64,000 bases of DNA from Aphis gossypii (Eukaryota; Arthropoda; Insecta; Hemiptera; Aphididae), in NCBI RefSeq assembly GCF_020184175.1, contig NC_065530.1, forward strand, positions 47,717,260 through 47,781,259, written 5' to 3'. Both the position numbers and the translations under genes were made by a program. The first letter of the stretch is position 1; the number at the start of each line of letters is the position of its first letter. This document shows, piece after piece, positions 12,601 to 27,600 of this stretch. The notes under the pieces were generated by a model. The model was not told the origin of the DNA. It ran no database searches and worked only from the letters and a program-made list of their open reading frames with translations.

Positions 12601-15600
12601 ACATACCCAAAAAACGTTATTTATTAATACGGGTTCAATGTATAATATATTGTAATATAAAATATAAAATACGATCTCTGAAGTGTGCTTCAACAAAAAT
12701 TCAAAAATTAAAATTCGGTTGAAGTGTAGATGTGCAATATGTTTTTGTTGCATAACTTAATAGAAAAATACTCTTAAAGTGTCATGCATGGAATCGATAA
12801 AATTTGCAATTTTAAAATCTAAAAATATAAGAACAAGGGTTTGTGATATGCGCGTGGACTGGTATAAGTAAAACCTATTGAACTTTAGCTGTCACATCGT
12901 GCATGTATCAGAAAGTAAAAGAACAAAATGCCGTATTATATTATTCGTTGTATGTGTGAACTATTGATGAGAATATATACGATGGTCTAGCGATGTTTAT
13001 ATTTTATTTTCTCTTCTTTTTATTCAAAATGCAAAAGTACCTCTCGGACGAAACCCCTTGACGTTGGTGACACAACCGAGATTTCAATATCGCAATGTTA
13101 GTCTACGAATTTGGGTCAACCTTTTTGTTTGTTGTTTGAAAAAACCTTGGATGAAAAAAAAAATTATATTTTAAATCTTTAATAAATTTGTACTATATAA
13201 TAATGTATATAGGATATAGGTAGATGTGCATATAATATAAAACAATATTATACTTATGAAATATAATTGTTCACATTTGACTTTTAAGCTACTTCATAAA
13301 CTTAGATACTTAAATTATAAAAATATTAATTCATTAAATAATTTGACAAGAATTTTACTTTGGTATTAATAACTATAAATTGTATTAAAATGTTTAAAGT
13401 AAGCAATCCAAATTACATTTTGCATTAAACAAATAAATCATAAACATGATATGAGTATACTTAATGTATTTAAATTTATTTTAAAATAAATGTTAAAAAA
13501 CTTCTTACTATATGTTAATCATATGTTAAATGCAGCAATTACATATAAAATATTTGGTATAATACAATTTAAAAAATCATTTTAATTGTATTTTTTGTTT
13601 ATATCTCCTAATATCTCTACTTAAAATACTTTTCAAACGTTCCTCGATTCATCGGTAGTACATTTTGAGTTTACTGAATTTACTGATACACTTTATAATT
13701 ATATTTGTTGATCTCATTTTATAGCCATAAATCATAATTGAACCGAATATGATTAGATACCTCTTATAAGTTAAAATTGTATATAATATAATATATATAA
13801 ATGTATATATAAGTAAATTAGGGTTAGTAAATAGGCTTATTATTATGTATACATTTATTTAATTTTCATAATCTTGATCTTAGGATTTACATAAGTGGTG
13901 TGGACGGTATCTGATATGCAATATTATAAATTTTTTTTTTGTTTTACTTTATGAGTATTAGGTACTCATTGTGTAATAATATTTAAGTGTTTTTGGATAT
14001 AGCAAGAGAATACATCATTCAAAAAAAAAAAATATGATTTTAATCAACATTTTTATATATTTAAAATTCTACACAATTAATACTTTTTAGAGAAAATATT
14101 TGGAATTTTTTAGCATTCCTAGTAAACTACAAAAACTACTGAAATATATTGTTATCTTAACAGTAATACATCATTGAAAACACGGATTTGAAGAAAATTT
14201 TTTTCATTATTTTACAACTTTTTACAATCCTAGAAACACAAAATATACAAACTACACTCTAACCTATACTTCATTGCTTTACATATTTTGTTTTAAATAT
14301 ATTTTTTAAATTAACTGACTATGTTTTAACGACTTAATATATCTTATAAATATACATTTCTTGTTTAAAATGTTTGCAATAGGTTTTTATTTAAGCCGTG
14401 CATTTTGAAATCTGCACGTGATGCTTATCGCACTTTCTTTATTGTCACGTGTTATCTACATGACACTGGTTCTGATTTGAGACAACATTCAACGCTATGT
14501 ACTTTGAAATTAGAATTCGGTTGGCAAACAAATGCGTATTCTGTCAATATGTTTACGAGAGATGTAGATCTAACAGCAGTACTACAAAAGCGAATTTCGT
14601 TTTATGTATTAAATATTGTGGCATTTATATTATGGTACGAACAAAACGTTCGTTTACACAGGAACAGTGAATTAATTTAAAAATAAATAATATATTGTGC
14701 TTAAATTGTAACACCTATATTTTTTACAATGATTTTATTTTCTTGTGAATTTTCTATGCTATAAAAAATCATTAAGGCTAAGTATTATTAATGTTTAATC
14801 AATTATGAACAACTGGCTAATAGTTGGTACATGACATATTCGTATATCATAATTATTTATTAATATTAAACATGATGTACGATTTGCATGCAACATTTTT
14901 TTTAGTATATTTTGAGTTATGAGACCTAAGACCAATTTATTTAAATAGAATTATATATCTTATAATTGTTATAAACATAAACATAAATATTAATTTTTTA
15001 TAATTATAATTATTTTCTTCTTTTTTTTTTTTTTGTATTATTATGCATTATAGTTTTCAAAAAAAATATTAACTATTTTCAATTTAATAGACGCAACAAT
15101 ATATTTAAAAAGAAAAATGTATTAAGGAACAATTTTTCATAATTCACTTAATTCAAAAAATATATTATTTTGTATTTTAGCATATTTTTCAACCTAAATT
15201 TTGACCTCCAACAATATTGTTGTTAAATTATATATTATTTGAAATTTTAATGTTTATTGATAACAAGGAATACCAGTATATTGTTATCATGGATTACTTT
15301 TTTGTTATTATACTTTTATAATATGACATATTATGTAATTATAGTATACCAAAATATTTAAAAAGGATATCAATTGAACTTTATTAAAACTAAATGCTAC
15401 AAAATAAAATATGAATTATAACCAAAAGTGCAATGGACAAATACGATTCTGAAGTAAATATAATTAATTAAAAATAATATTTTCCAATTTTAATAAATGC
15501 GTGCAAAAAAAACCTATATAGATATAGCGTATTATTTTATAATTTTCAGAGAGATTTTTGATGGAAGAGTTGATATACCTATAGTTTAATTATTTGTATT

Positions 15601-18600
15601 ATTTTTTTCGTTTACAAACCATTAGTAATAAACCTAAATGATTTTTTTCTGTTGGGAAGGTAGAATGAATACTCCAAAAGTTTCATGTACTAAATGTAAA
15701 TGTATATATATATACATAGAATTCGGTACAGATAGCATACCGGAATTGCATTATATAGATGAGAGGTCATTATTGTAATTTTTCAATAGTTTTTCGGCAA
15801 AATTCGAAAAACTAACAACAACAAAATACCACCACCTTAACAGATTTGTATACGCAGGAGACCCTGCAGGGTTCAACTAAAACTTTTTGTATTATTTTAT
15901 AACTTTTAAATAATTCTGCAGAGAGTTGAAATGTTTATCGATTAGATATTCATTTTTTTTTTTTATATTTTATAGACATGATATAATTCTCAAAAAATGT
16001 AACTGACGACGCAGACCATATTTTGGATTTCATATACAACTAGTTTTGAAAATATTAACAATACGCACATAGTATAGTAGATGGAGAATACTCATACTTG
16101 GCATTTTAATATTAGGTACTCGTTTTATATTGTTTATTTAATTCAATAAATTAATTTTTTTATGAGTATTTAACATTTTAAAAAGTTCCTATAAATTATA
16201 TAAACCAAAAACCACGTTCCGTTCTGAGTAGTTTTTATTACGCGACAATTGCATAGCTTTCGGGTTGTTAAAAAAAACAATACAAGGGGCCGAAATAAGC
16301 AGAGCGAGACGAATGACTAACACTCTGCGGTCTGCAGTCTCTGCTCCATGTATCCTTTTTGTAAATATTACCAACGTTTATATTGTTTAATTTGTCAAAA
16401 TATCATGATACCGACGGTTTGAATTGATCACGGGCGCGGGGTTTCAATGAATTATGTTATACATATTTTGAGTTGAATAAAATTATAATATGATTTTATA
16501 TAACCCCTGAGAAATTCAAATGAATTTATAGTGAAATATAAATAAATAACCGTGTCAAATAATTAACACGGCGAAGATATATAATAGATAATTACTGCAT
16601 GTGGCAAAATTAAAACGCATCGATATTCACGAGCATTAAATAATCGTTCTGAAAATAAATTAAGTATTTCAAATCAATTAGTGTGCTGTGTCAATAGGCA
16701 ATTCAAAATTTTTATTTTACTATGATTTCATGATTTATAAACGTTTTGAAAGCTCTTCTAACTTATTAAGTTATTAATCAATTAAAAAATATGAATGTAA
16801 TTTAATAATTAATTTTTTAGTAACTATAGAATTTAATTTAAGTGGTTTGAGAAGTTCTTGTAAAATATTCCCTTATTCAAAACCTATTATGCGTATAGTT
16901 ATCATTTGGTTTAATTTCTCTCAAATAAATTGTGTAAGATTTTATCATTAACTTACTATCCAATTAACAACCTATCACGCATTTAATCTTTAAATATTAA
17001 ATAGGGCTTATTATTCATGATCAGTTCAGAATATTTAAAAAAAAGTATAATACATAAATATTTTATCATTTTGTATTAATGAAATTTAATAATAATGACC
17101 ATTATACATAGTTTAATTCACTAATTATATGATTATTTAATATTAATACTTACCAAGAATAATTTTCATTTATCTTTATACAATATTTCAGGGAACATTA
17201 TATAGTTCATTTTTTTATTAGATAAATTCATTGAAAAAATATTTATCTAGATACCTATCATTTTTTATTAAAATGTCATGTTATTTTTAAACTTCCTAAT
17301 AAGTGTTAAGTATTATTCAATTCTAGCAAATTCAGAATACCGTTGAAATAATATCGTATAGCTTTAATTAATACAATAAGTAATCCATAAATATTTTTGA
17401 AAGTATAAATCATATTTCAGATAAAGTTCGACAGCGGAAAAACACTAAACACCGTAAAAATATTTTATATTTTAAAGAAAAAAAGTGAATTGAAAAAGTG
17501 CAGTAGAGAAATACGCACTTACACAATTTTTAAGTTTTATATTATTTTATATATCAGTATCGTGTATTTAATTATTTTGTATTTTATTCATATATTTATC
17601 TCGCTCATCGAAAAAAGCAATATAACATTGTATACATTATTTACAAATATAAAACATTTATATTATTTAATATTATTACCTGAACCTATTATTAATTGTA
17701 GTTTTTCATTTATTGCTTCTCATAATATAGCAAAATACGAGTACGACGATGGTACCGCACCACAGAATAGATTGACATTACGTCAAATTGGTCATCGACT
17801 ATAGTTGTAGTCGTAGATGTATATTTATATGGTATTATTATATTATATGTTTCAGTTCTGTCAATCGTATTTTTCGTACGAAAAATACTTCACAACCTAT
17901 TATGAAACAGACATTTTTTCCTCTATTTTTTTTTTTATGATTAATTGTAGTGATCGCTGCGGAAAGGTAACCTCCAAAATGCGTTGCCATCGGTGGTGTG
18001 TACACAAAGCACGCAAACGCATACGCATACAATATATTATATATATATATAATATAGGTACATTGTATGCGTATCGTCCTAGACGGTGGGAGGGGGTTGC
18101 GGCCGTAGATGAATTTGCCGTTCGACGTTTCGGGAAAAGCTAAAGAATTTCGTGACGGGTGTGATAAATTAGGTTCTCCGACTCGGACAATATTTCACGT
18201 GCAACACACAAAAATATAATACACTTGATTGGCCGACTACGCGCCACTTTACGATTCTTCATTTATCGATCGGAATCAGCTCGAACCTACTCTGTCGGCG
18301 ATGCTCATCATTGCGAAAGCCAAACAAAACGGGTACGATGACGTTTGCAGGTACGCCAGAAACCGGGAAATATTATGTAACGCATCATAAACCTAGTCCT
18401 TATAAGTTATAAATACATAGGATTATAAAACTTTGAAGTACTAAAAACATAGGTAGGTATTAAGATACTATGAGTATAAACATAAAAACAAAACTAAAAA
18501 ACAAAAACACCTAACTGATTATTTTTTAGATGCACACATTTTATTTTTAATTTAGATAGACATTTTTAAAATAATAAAAAAATTATCATTGCGGCGTTCT

Positions 18601-21600
18601 ACAACATTTACTTTTCTTATAGGTACCTATATAATCAATATGCAACATATGCATGGTATTTATAAATAAAACACTGTCTCTGAACTTGGAAGTACCTACA
18701 TTGAACAAATATTGTTTCAAGCCGTGAATTCACGACAGGTTAAAATGTCGAATCAACGTATTTATTTTTAATTAACAATTTGTATTCACAAGTTAACGTC
18801 AATAAATATATAAATACTGCAATACTTAATATTTAAGTAATTTAGTACTTAATATTTAGTCAAATAATAAAAAAAAAAATACAAACAAGTATGAATCCTA
18901 CACCTATTAATTATTATACACACTTAAAGTCATTAAATAGTTATATACATAATACATTTGTATATATATCGGACATATCGGTATGTAAATCACGGGTGCT
19001 TTGTGACACCTTGATGATATACAAAGCGCATGATAAAATCATTATTATAATTATTGTCAGGTATTATAATTAAGTATGATAATAATAATATAATAATAAT
19101 ATTAGAAAATCTATTAGAAAAAGTTTTTAGCGATAGAGATCAATAAAATGCATCGCGTACTACTCGTATACACATATATTTACAACGTTCGTATATTATT
19201 TTAATAAATATTTGCTTAACATTTTCAAAAGTAAACGTCTGCACGTTATTGGCTTTACGCGATAAAAATAAATAAATAATAATAAAAATAATAAACATAA
19301 TATACCTACTGCACGTCTTGTCAACAAAACCGTATGTACGGTAGTACATAAAATATTGAGTTGCAGTATAGAACTTCTAAACGCAATATTTGAAGGAGAA
19401 CCATTAGTCGCGCGTGTCAACGAATAAAATAATATATTATGTATAACATATTATATCGTATGGAATCCCGAAACCCCCAAACGTTGAATTAATAATTGCT
19501 GCCTTAAAACGTATTCAATTCGGTGGACTCTTCATCTTCACGGCGGAGTTATTCACCTGTCACAATGAGAAACGCGTGAGCTCTGAAAGGAAAAAGTAAA
19601 AAAAAAAAAAAAACCAATAGGGTAAGATAAAGCGTCAGCTGGATTTAAAAAATTGATATGGATGAATGTTAAAGAAAAAAGTACCAGAAAACTCGGTGCA
19701 TTAAATCGTCGAATAAGAATTCAAAAAAAATATTATTGTAAACGTGTGTAGTTAAAACTGTTTGTTAATGTCCGTGTTAATAATAGCAAATAGCCCACGT
19801 ATTAATATAGCATAACTATATTAAATTAGAAATTACACGTTTTAGTTGTTATTTTTGAAAATCATTATAATATGACAAACATTTGAAAACTCTAACATCG
19901 TGTTATTAGTGTTATTACGCATAACGCAATAAAAAAAAACTCTACACGTGTAATGTATGCGAATATACGATTGTTATTACTATCTGAGATGTGAATAAAA
20001 AAAAAAATACAATATAAATGCTTCGTTTTTAAATTATTTCTTGGGAATTTTGATAATCATGTTATATTATACGGATGTGCAGAGTTATTGTTATTCGCAT
20101 TAAACCGTACACGTGAACCATAACAGTAATATTCTTAACGATACATTTTGTCAACGATTTACCTTAGCTAAAACCCATTTTAATTGTGTATCTTTACAGC
20201 CACGGTTAACCGTGTTTACAGTTATTATTATTATTTTTACGATAGGCCAAGCTGAACGATTTTCTGCACGCGTGGTCGTTTCACAGAACCATCGTAATGT
20301 TTCATAACTACATAGTATGATATACACTCAGGAATAATGATATCGACTCCTACGCTAACAATTATCGAAATATACATACTGTTATTATTATTTTATATTG
20401 TGTTAACCGTATCGCTTAATAGTTTAATCGTATTACAATAATTTTTATTAATTGAATCATCGAAAATCGACAACAGTACAAACACACTACACCATCAGCG
20501 TTGTATTATAACGCGTTATATGTATAAAATATGGTCCACAAAAATCTAGGGTCGAAATATGTGAAACAATTTTGAAAACATAATATTATCAAACAGTCTA
20601 TACCAGCCCTTAATGACATTGTTATAAAATTATTACGGATACTAAAATTGACTATAATATGTAATATATAATGTTATTAGACCATATACTATCCGGACAA
20701 AAGTTATCTTATTATCACCTATTTGCTATACTTAAGTCTTAAACTTACCATTTGTCCCGATTTTAACGGCATGTATCCTATGTCTTTCCAGTCAATTAGT
20801 TTTTTGTTTCCAGTTAATTGAAATATAAAAAAAAATGTGTAATAATATTGTACCGTTATTTAAATGACTAAATTTAATCGACTTGGTTTTAAGTTTATTT
20901 GTCGCTATAATATGAGTATACTATAAGCATTGCAAAAAAATAAAAGGTTATATGATGTCCCAGTTTGAGGATTTCAAAATATGGCTGTAGCTATACTTAA
21001 TATTGATTTATTGTATGTAGTATGTACCAATATGTTATATTATATTATGGGCTAAAGTCGATATCGGGAAACCCTCAGAAATTTCCAGGAAATCACGAAC
21101 TTGTCCGCAGTACTTAGTAATCTGTCATATTTCGCTTTCAATCGTGGTCAAATCTAATCGTGACCAACATAAATTGGATAATAACGAAGTGAGGAATAAT
21201 AATAAAAAATTACTGGACTGATTTTAAATGCGGTTTTATTAAGTTTTATTACTATGAACAATGACCATAGTACCTATAATATAATTATATTTGTACAATA
21301 ATATATTTTATTTTAACGTTATTTATACGTAAAATTTAAAAATAACTCGTTACCTGTACTTACCCACTGTAAAATAATCAATTGCCACGTTTTTGAATTG
21401 TTGATTTTTTTTTTTTTAGTATCCAGTTTATGTACAGATTTTTATTAAAAAATAGATTTAAATAAATGAGAATCGCTCTTTTCTGCTATAAATTATCCAA
21501 TAGACATTTGTTCTTGGAATGTTGACGTATCAAAATCAAAATATGAACAAGCAGTTTTAGAGTTAGTTAACTTTGTGTTATAAGAATAAAAATCCATGAT

Positions 21601-24600
21601 TATGTGTTTGAAAGACATGATGACTACAATAATGATTGAATATTTAATTTGTATTAATCTATCAACATTTTTTAAAATTTATAAAATAGCCCAACATAAC
21701 AAATATTAGATTTAATATTACATATTATTTATTTTATATTTTTATAAAACCACTTTCAAAGAATTTTATTCTAAGCACAAATGTCCTAGTAGTATTATAC
21801 TATAAGACTACTAGTTTGAATTTTGAATCAAGCACATGAAAATTAAAAAATAATAAAAATATTAACTATATAATTTACAAAAAAGGGTGTTTCTCATTTG
21901 AACAACAAAAGTTTGTATCGTCATAAAATTCCTTAAATAGTACAAAAAACCACAAGAATTTTAAAATAATTTCTCTGAGTAATAATTTTAAACTTTCCAA
22001 AAATCAGAATTTGAATTATTTTATTATTAAATGAAACAATAAGGGTGAGCACTGAGCATGCTTAATAAATTACTTTGTGTTATTACGTATACCTATATAA
22101 ATGTATGTAAAAAAAATACATAAAAATATATAAATAATATGTATCGCGTGATTTAGATAACTAAGATAAACTTAACGATACTTATTTATTAAAAAGTTCT
22201 ATGCGCGATTTTTGTAATTTTCGTTATCGCACCTGGGATTTATTTTATAGATATAGATAACTTTGCGTTAAACTAAATATAATATTTATAAACTCGGCAT
22301 GTTATATTTGTTATAAGTATCCTCAGACACGTAAACAGAAACAAATCCATGTTTGTATGTATATGGATGAGAGAAGGGAGTAAAAAAAATACAATAGTCA
22401 TATCAAATAAGGTTAGGTTAAGTTGAAAATATTTCAGTGTGGTGAACCTTGAATAGCTCTCTTGAATATGCGCCTTAGTAGGCTAAACCACAACATAGTT
22501 CGTTGCGAACTTTAGTTTTTTCATTTTCAATTTCTTCACGTTTATATAGATTGGTAGTGCAATTTATTGTTATTGTGTTATAGAATAAAAAATGTTTAAG
22601 CCATCATCAATTACCGATATTTGAAATCGTTACCTTGGAAAAATCATAGTCAATTTTAGTTTTACCCATTTTTGAAAAAGAATACAAAACTGTTTTGTAG
22701 CCAGTAATTTTGAAAGTCAGTATAATTACTTTTATTTATTTTATAATTATTAATTCTTAAACGTATATTGTTTTTTTCTGAAAATATGTTTCAACCGAAA
22801 ATCAATTTTTGCTAAATATTCATAAGAATGGTCTTGATAGTGTAATATCGGCACATAATATATTGTGGTATTGTATATTTGTATTTCAGATTGTTAACCA
22901 TGATTACATATAAATGATTATGATTTTTCAGAATAAATATGTTGTTCAAACATTGAAACTTATAAACATATGGTTATTAAACACAGAGCTAATTTTTTAA
23001 AAAAATGTTATCAATACTATAAAATTTAATTTATATAATTCTATATATAATTATTAATTTTATTATTAAATTCTAATTAGTAGTATTTTTTTCAAAACGA
23101 AGATTTTATCCTCATTTATTATATATTGTGCAATCAATATACATAACAAATTTTTAAAAACCTCAATTCTATTAAATAAATAATTAAACAATTATTATTA
23201 AAAAGATAGAATCGCACATTTTGTAAGTACGAATTTATTGACGTATAAAACGTAGATCTGAGTGATTTCAGGTGAAAAAATGTTAATATTAATAGAACAA
23301 TATTTAAATATTATTTAAGCAATAGTATAAAATACTGGTCGTTTTAATTAATTAATATTTTACTAATTCAAGTTTAAAGGTTATAAATGGTGTATGGTTT
23401 CTAATCGACACAAAACTGCAGTGTCCTCTCCTTATTATTATAGTAATACTAGTTGAAACTTCTAAATTTCAAGGGATTTGAATTTCAACATCCATGACAA
23501 ATAGATTTTGCTGACAATCTTTAAGTAATGATATTCTATGTATATTATTATAATTTAACTATATATTATACATTTATACCACACGGTACGTATTGAACCA
23601 CAATGAACAGTTTTTCGAAATCAATTTCATTAGTATCTCGTGTACATAATACACAATAATATACATTTCACTATAAATGTCAGTTCATTATCGTTGTAAC
23701 TACCTACTTATATATAAGTAATTTGTAGTTCGGTAAATCAGAACACCAAATTATATAAATTACTGTGCTTATATCGTTCAGAGATATTGATATTTATTTA
23801 GTTAAAGGCATGAGTATTAACATATTATACATTATTTGCTTAAGTGGTGTACGTTTTTGGAACATACAATCTAATACAGTAAATATAATATAATATTATA
23901 TGGGTAATGTTTCTGTCTCATCGCCGATCACAGCAAACCGTTGAATTGAATATAATCACGTGATCTAAATTCCCTTTGACTTCCGTCAAATAACTTATTT
24001 ATACAATAACGAGATTACAACCAATACTCGGTGGATTGCAATCCAGCCACATTGTAATTTGACGTTTATATAATATGCATTTAACTAATTTGGTTGAATT
24101 AATAGTATTGCCTTTTGTTAAAAAAATAACAGAACGCTCATTCGACTTAAGAATAACTCGATATAGAAAAATCTTAATTCAAGTATTTTAGTATTTATTT
24201 AAGTATGATATGATATGAGAGTTGCGTTTTAATTTTTTACAGTCGACGTGTACGTCATCATAATATCGTGTTAACTGTTGATCCGTCGAATCGATTCTGT
24301 TAGTCCTTATATTTAAATAAAATTTGCTATAATTTCATTGTACTTAATCGTACTTAATGATATTTTTCTCAACACACATCTGTACTAATGTAATATTTAA
24401 ATACAACTCAATGAAATATAATAAGCACATCTTATAAAAACGAGTGAGAAATTTTTATTTTATTTGGTGTTGTAAACATTTATTGAAATTTATCACAAAT
24501 ATGAATTCTTACAAATCCTTAAGAGTAAAATTAATAATTTAATACTTATAAATAATAATATTTATATTTATTAATATTTATTTATATTTTTTATTACTAA

Positions 24601-27600
24601 ATGCGTTAAAATGAAATACTATATTAAACAAAATAAAGCACGTAATGCAATAATTGGCTTCTGAAAATTGGTCGAATATTTGGTCCTGATCAAAATGGTT
24701 GTTATAAATTTTCGATTTCCGATTTTTAACAAAGAAAAGATTGATAAACGATTTTTTCATGTTGAGATTATTATTTTAAACCTTGTTACGTAGAAGGCAA
24801 TTGTATCATGGACCACGGGACCCCGCCGATATTTTGTATTTTCATTTACGCTCTCCAGTTGGATGTAAAATTAAGTGAACCATGTCATATCATCCTTTGT
24901 TTTAATTTAAGCGTTCTCGAAATATTACGTTGCAAAAAAAGAAAAAAATGTACACCATATCGGCAAAGTTTACGGAACGCGGGTGACTGGTATTAAACGT
25001 AGATACGTATCCGTGGTAATACTATCGGTCGGTCGGTCAGAGAATAAAAATAAAAATCAACCGACAACTTTTGATGTTTCGGTCCATTAAACTTCCGAAC
25101 AAAAGTTTTCGGCCAAAAGAATGCTTCGGCGATTACGTTCGTTCCCGTGAAATTATTATACCTACCGCGCCGCTGTGCAACACGTTGTTGTTTAGCTCGT
25201 GATTTTCTACCATCGTGGTTGTTGTTTATACAAAACATTTCTATAGCTATGATAATATTGGTATGTTCTCATGATATCGTTATAGGCCCAAATGCTGTTA
25301 TTTTACAACAATAAAATATTAAAATTCAATGGAATTATCTAACACAATATTATATAATGTAAAGTTTAACACCGATATCTATTCGTTTGAAATTTAATTA
25401 TTTTTCGTGCATAATATGCTGCAAGGTACCTACGTCTATTTGTAATCTATCAAAGCATTTTTTTTGTAATGCGATAATGCATGCGTATTGACAATCCAAA
25501 TGTCTGAATGAAATATCTGATTTTAATTTATATTTTTGCCAATAAACCACCAATGTGCAAATAGAATATATATTTTCAAGTTTTTTGCGTATTTATAAGT
25601 TTTATTAAGTTCAACATTATCGATAACCGTTAGATCATCTGGTTTTCTTTGTATTACTAGTGTTTTAATAGCCAACGTCTTTTTTTTCTGTTGAATACTA
25701 CTATATATTTATACGATATGTCTTAATCGCGGTAATAATTAAATATAAACATAATAATATTGTCACAATAGATAGCTATCAAAGTCAGTGTGTTGGGAGG
25801 GGATATTGTTTTATTTACTATCTATGTTAATTCAGTCTGATTGACGTTGGTACAAACTTTGCGAGGCCGCTCAACAGCAATAATTGATGAACTAAAATCT
25901 TGTTTGTACCTCCAAATGTAAAGGGGATCGCAATAATTTTAAGACGAAAATTAGGAAAACCGTTTAATTATCCAGGCACTGAGGTTTTTTATTTTGATAT
26001 TACTGTTGAGATTAATAGTTTTGTTCAATGAGTAAGCAAAATTATTATTACAAAATACCATTAAACTAAATAGGTAAATAATTATTATAGAGTAATTATT
26101 ATCATTTGTTATCAATTCAAAAAAGTACAAAATTCAACACTATTAATAAAGCATAGATGCATAATAATACTAATATACAGCATATTAATGTATGCACTAT
26201 ACAGTTTATAATGTCTATCAGTCGTGTAAAACTGCGATTAAGCTCACATAACCACTATAAATACGCATACGAGTAAAACACTTAAATAGGTACTATTATA
26301 TACCTATTGATTCTTTACTATTTATAAAATAAATTTTTCACAAAATTATACCGAATAACACACTGATTGTACGTATAGTTTCTAATCGCGAACCATAGTT
26401 GAGTTCATCCCTACCGTGTATGTGTATAGATAGGTAAGTGTATCTACTTTATTTTTTATTTCACTCGTGTTTTAAATTTATGTGTAAAATCGTTCTGAGA
26501 GAACGCTGTTAGTATTCCCGATTGCACTCGAACTGGAATCATTCCAAACTGGCAGTTGAATCGTCAGTTTTTCATTTTCGCAATATCAACGAGAAAAATA
26601 TCGAACATTCGTAGGTAATATCGTTGGATTATATTACATTTTGTTTATTAAAATTATTATTTTTTTTTCACGTTTCTCATATTATATACCATCTCCTTGG
26701 ACGACAATTTTTTTTTCATTTTATATTATAGGTATGCTATTCACTCGTATCATATCGATTGCGCGTGCATTACGTAGGTACAAGAATTTGTTCTTACGCA
26801 CAGTTACAACACGTATGTATATAGTTAAACATAATATACAAAAAAGATCGAAAAACTGTAACGCATTTTTCTCTGTACGTTTAAACGAAATATTTGCAAT
26901 TCGTATTGGAGTGTACGGGAAAACTAGTGCCTATGCACTACGGTGACAGTCGTATTAAACCTACTCGTGTATTTTAATGGTTTTGCTCCTGTAGAATGAG
27001 ATAAATTACAATGTTTATTAAATTAAACTATTTAATAAATACTGTCCGTGTAGGTACAGATAAAAACTAAGGTGATCAATTAGCACAGTTATACTAATTC
27101 TGAAATTGAAACTTTTTTCTTACAGCACAACAGATTTTTAGCAAAAATAAAATTGACTTTTTACTGTTTATAACATAATGGTTTACAATATTGTTTTACA
27201 AACACTACTGACTGCGCCATTATTATAATTAAATTAAAATAGGATAAAACAAATATTAAATTATATTTATTTAATAAATAAATAAAATATTATTCATCTT
27301 TTATTATAGTAGCCAGTAGGTACCTAGTAATTTGTTGGTTTAAATATTTGGCTGCTTAATTAATTAAACCATATTTTCATACTAATACAATATTTAAATA
27401 TTAAATATTGTTTTTGTGTTTAAATGTATAGACTACAGAGTATAGAAAATATATGATATAGTGCAATTAATTTAATTATTGAAATTTATTTTAATTTAAT
27501 GTATTGACTATCGAGTATCTAAATATTTACAATTCGAGTATCAGTATACTCCATATACAATTATCTAGTATCTAATATCGTGATACTTATCATTAAGTAT

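Noticed and set aside
17490..18143. Two adjacent plus-strand open frames of 104 and 108 codons, the first hydrophobic
   Set aside because: The first is dominated by Ile/Tyr/Leu/Phe codons expected from AT-rich DNA, and the second runs from low-complexity sequence into a CpG-rich island. No motif, no splice support and no shared frame.
22408..22422. ggttaggttaagtt resembling the insect TTAGG telomere repeat
   Set aside because: Only about two units, with no array.
26641..26946. 101-codon open frame
   Set aside because: Phe/Ile-rich start and no known domain; it fits chance in a moderately CpG-rich segment.
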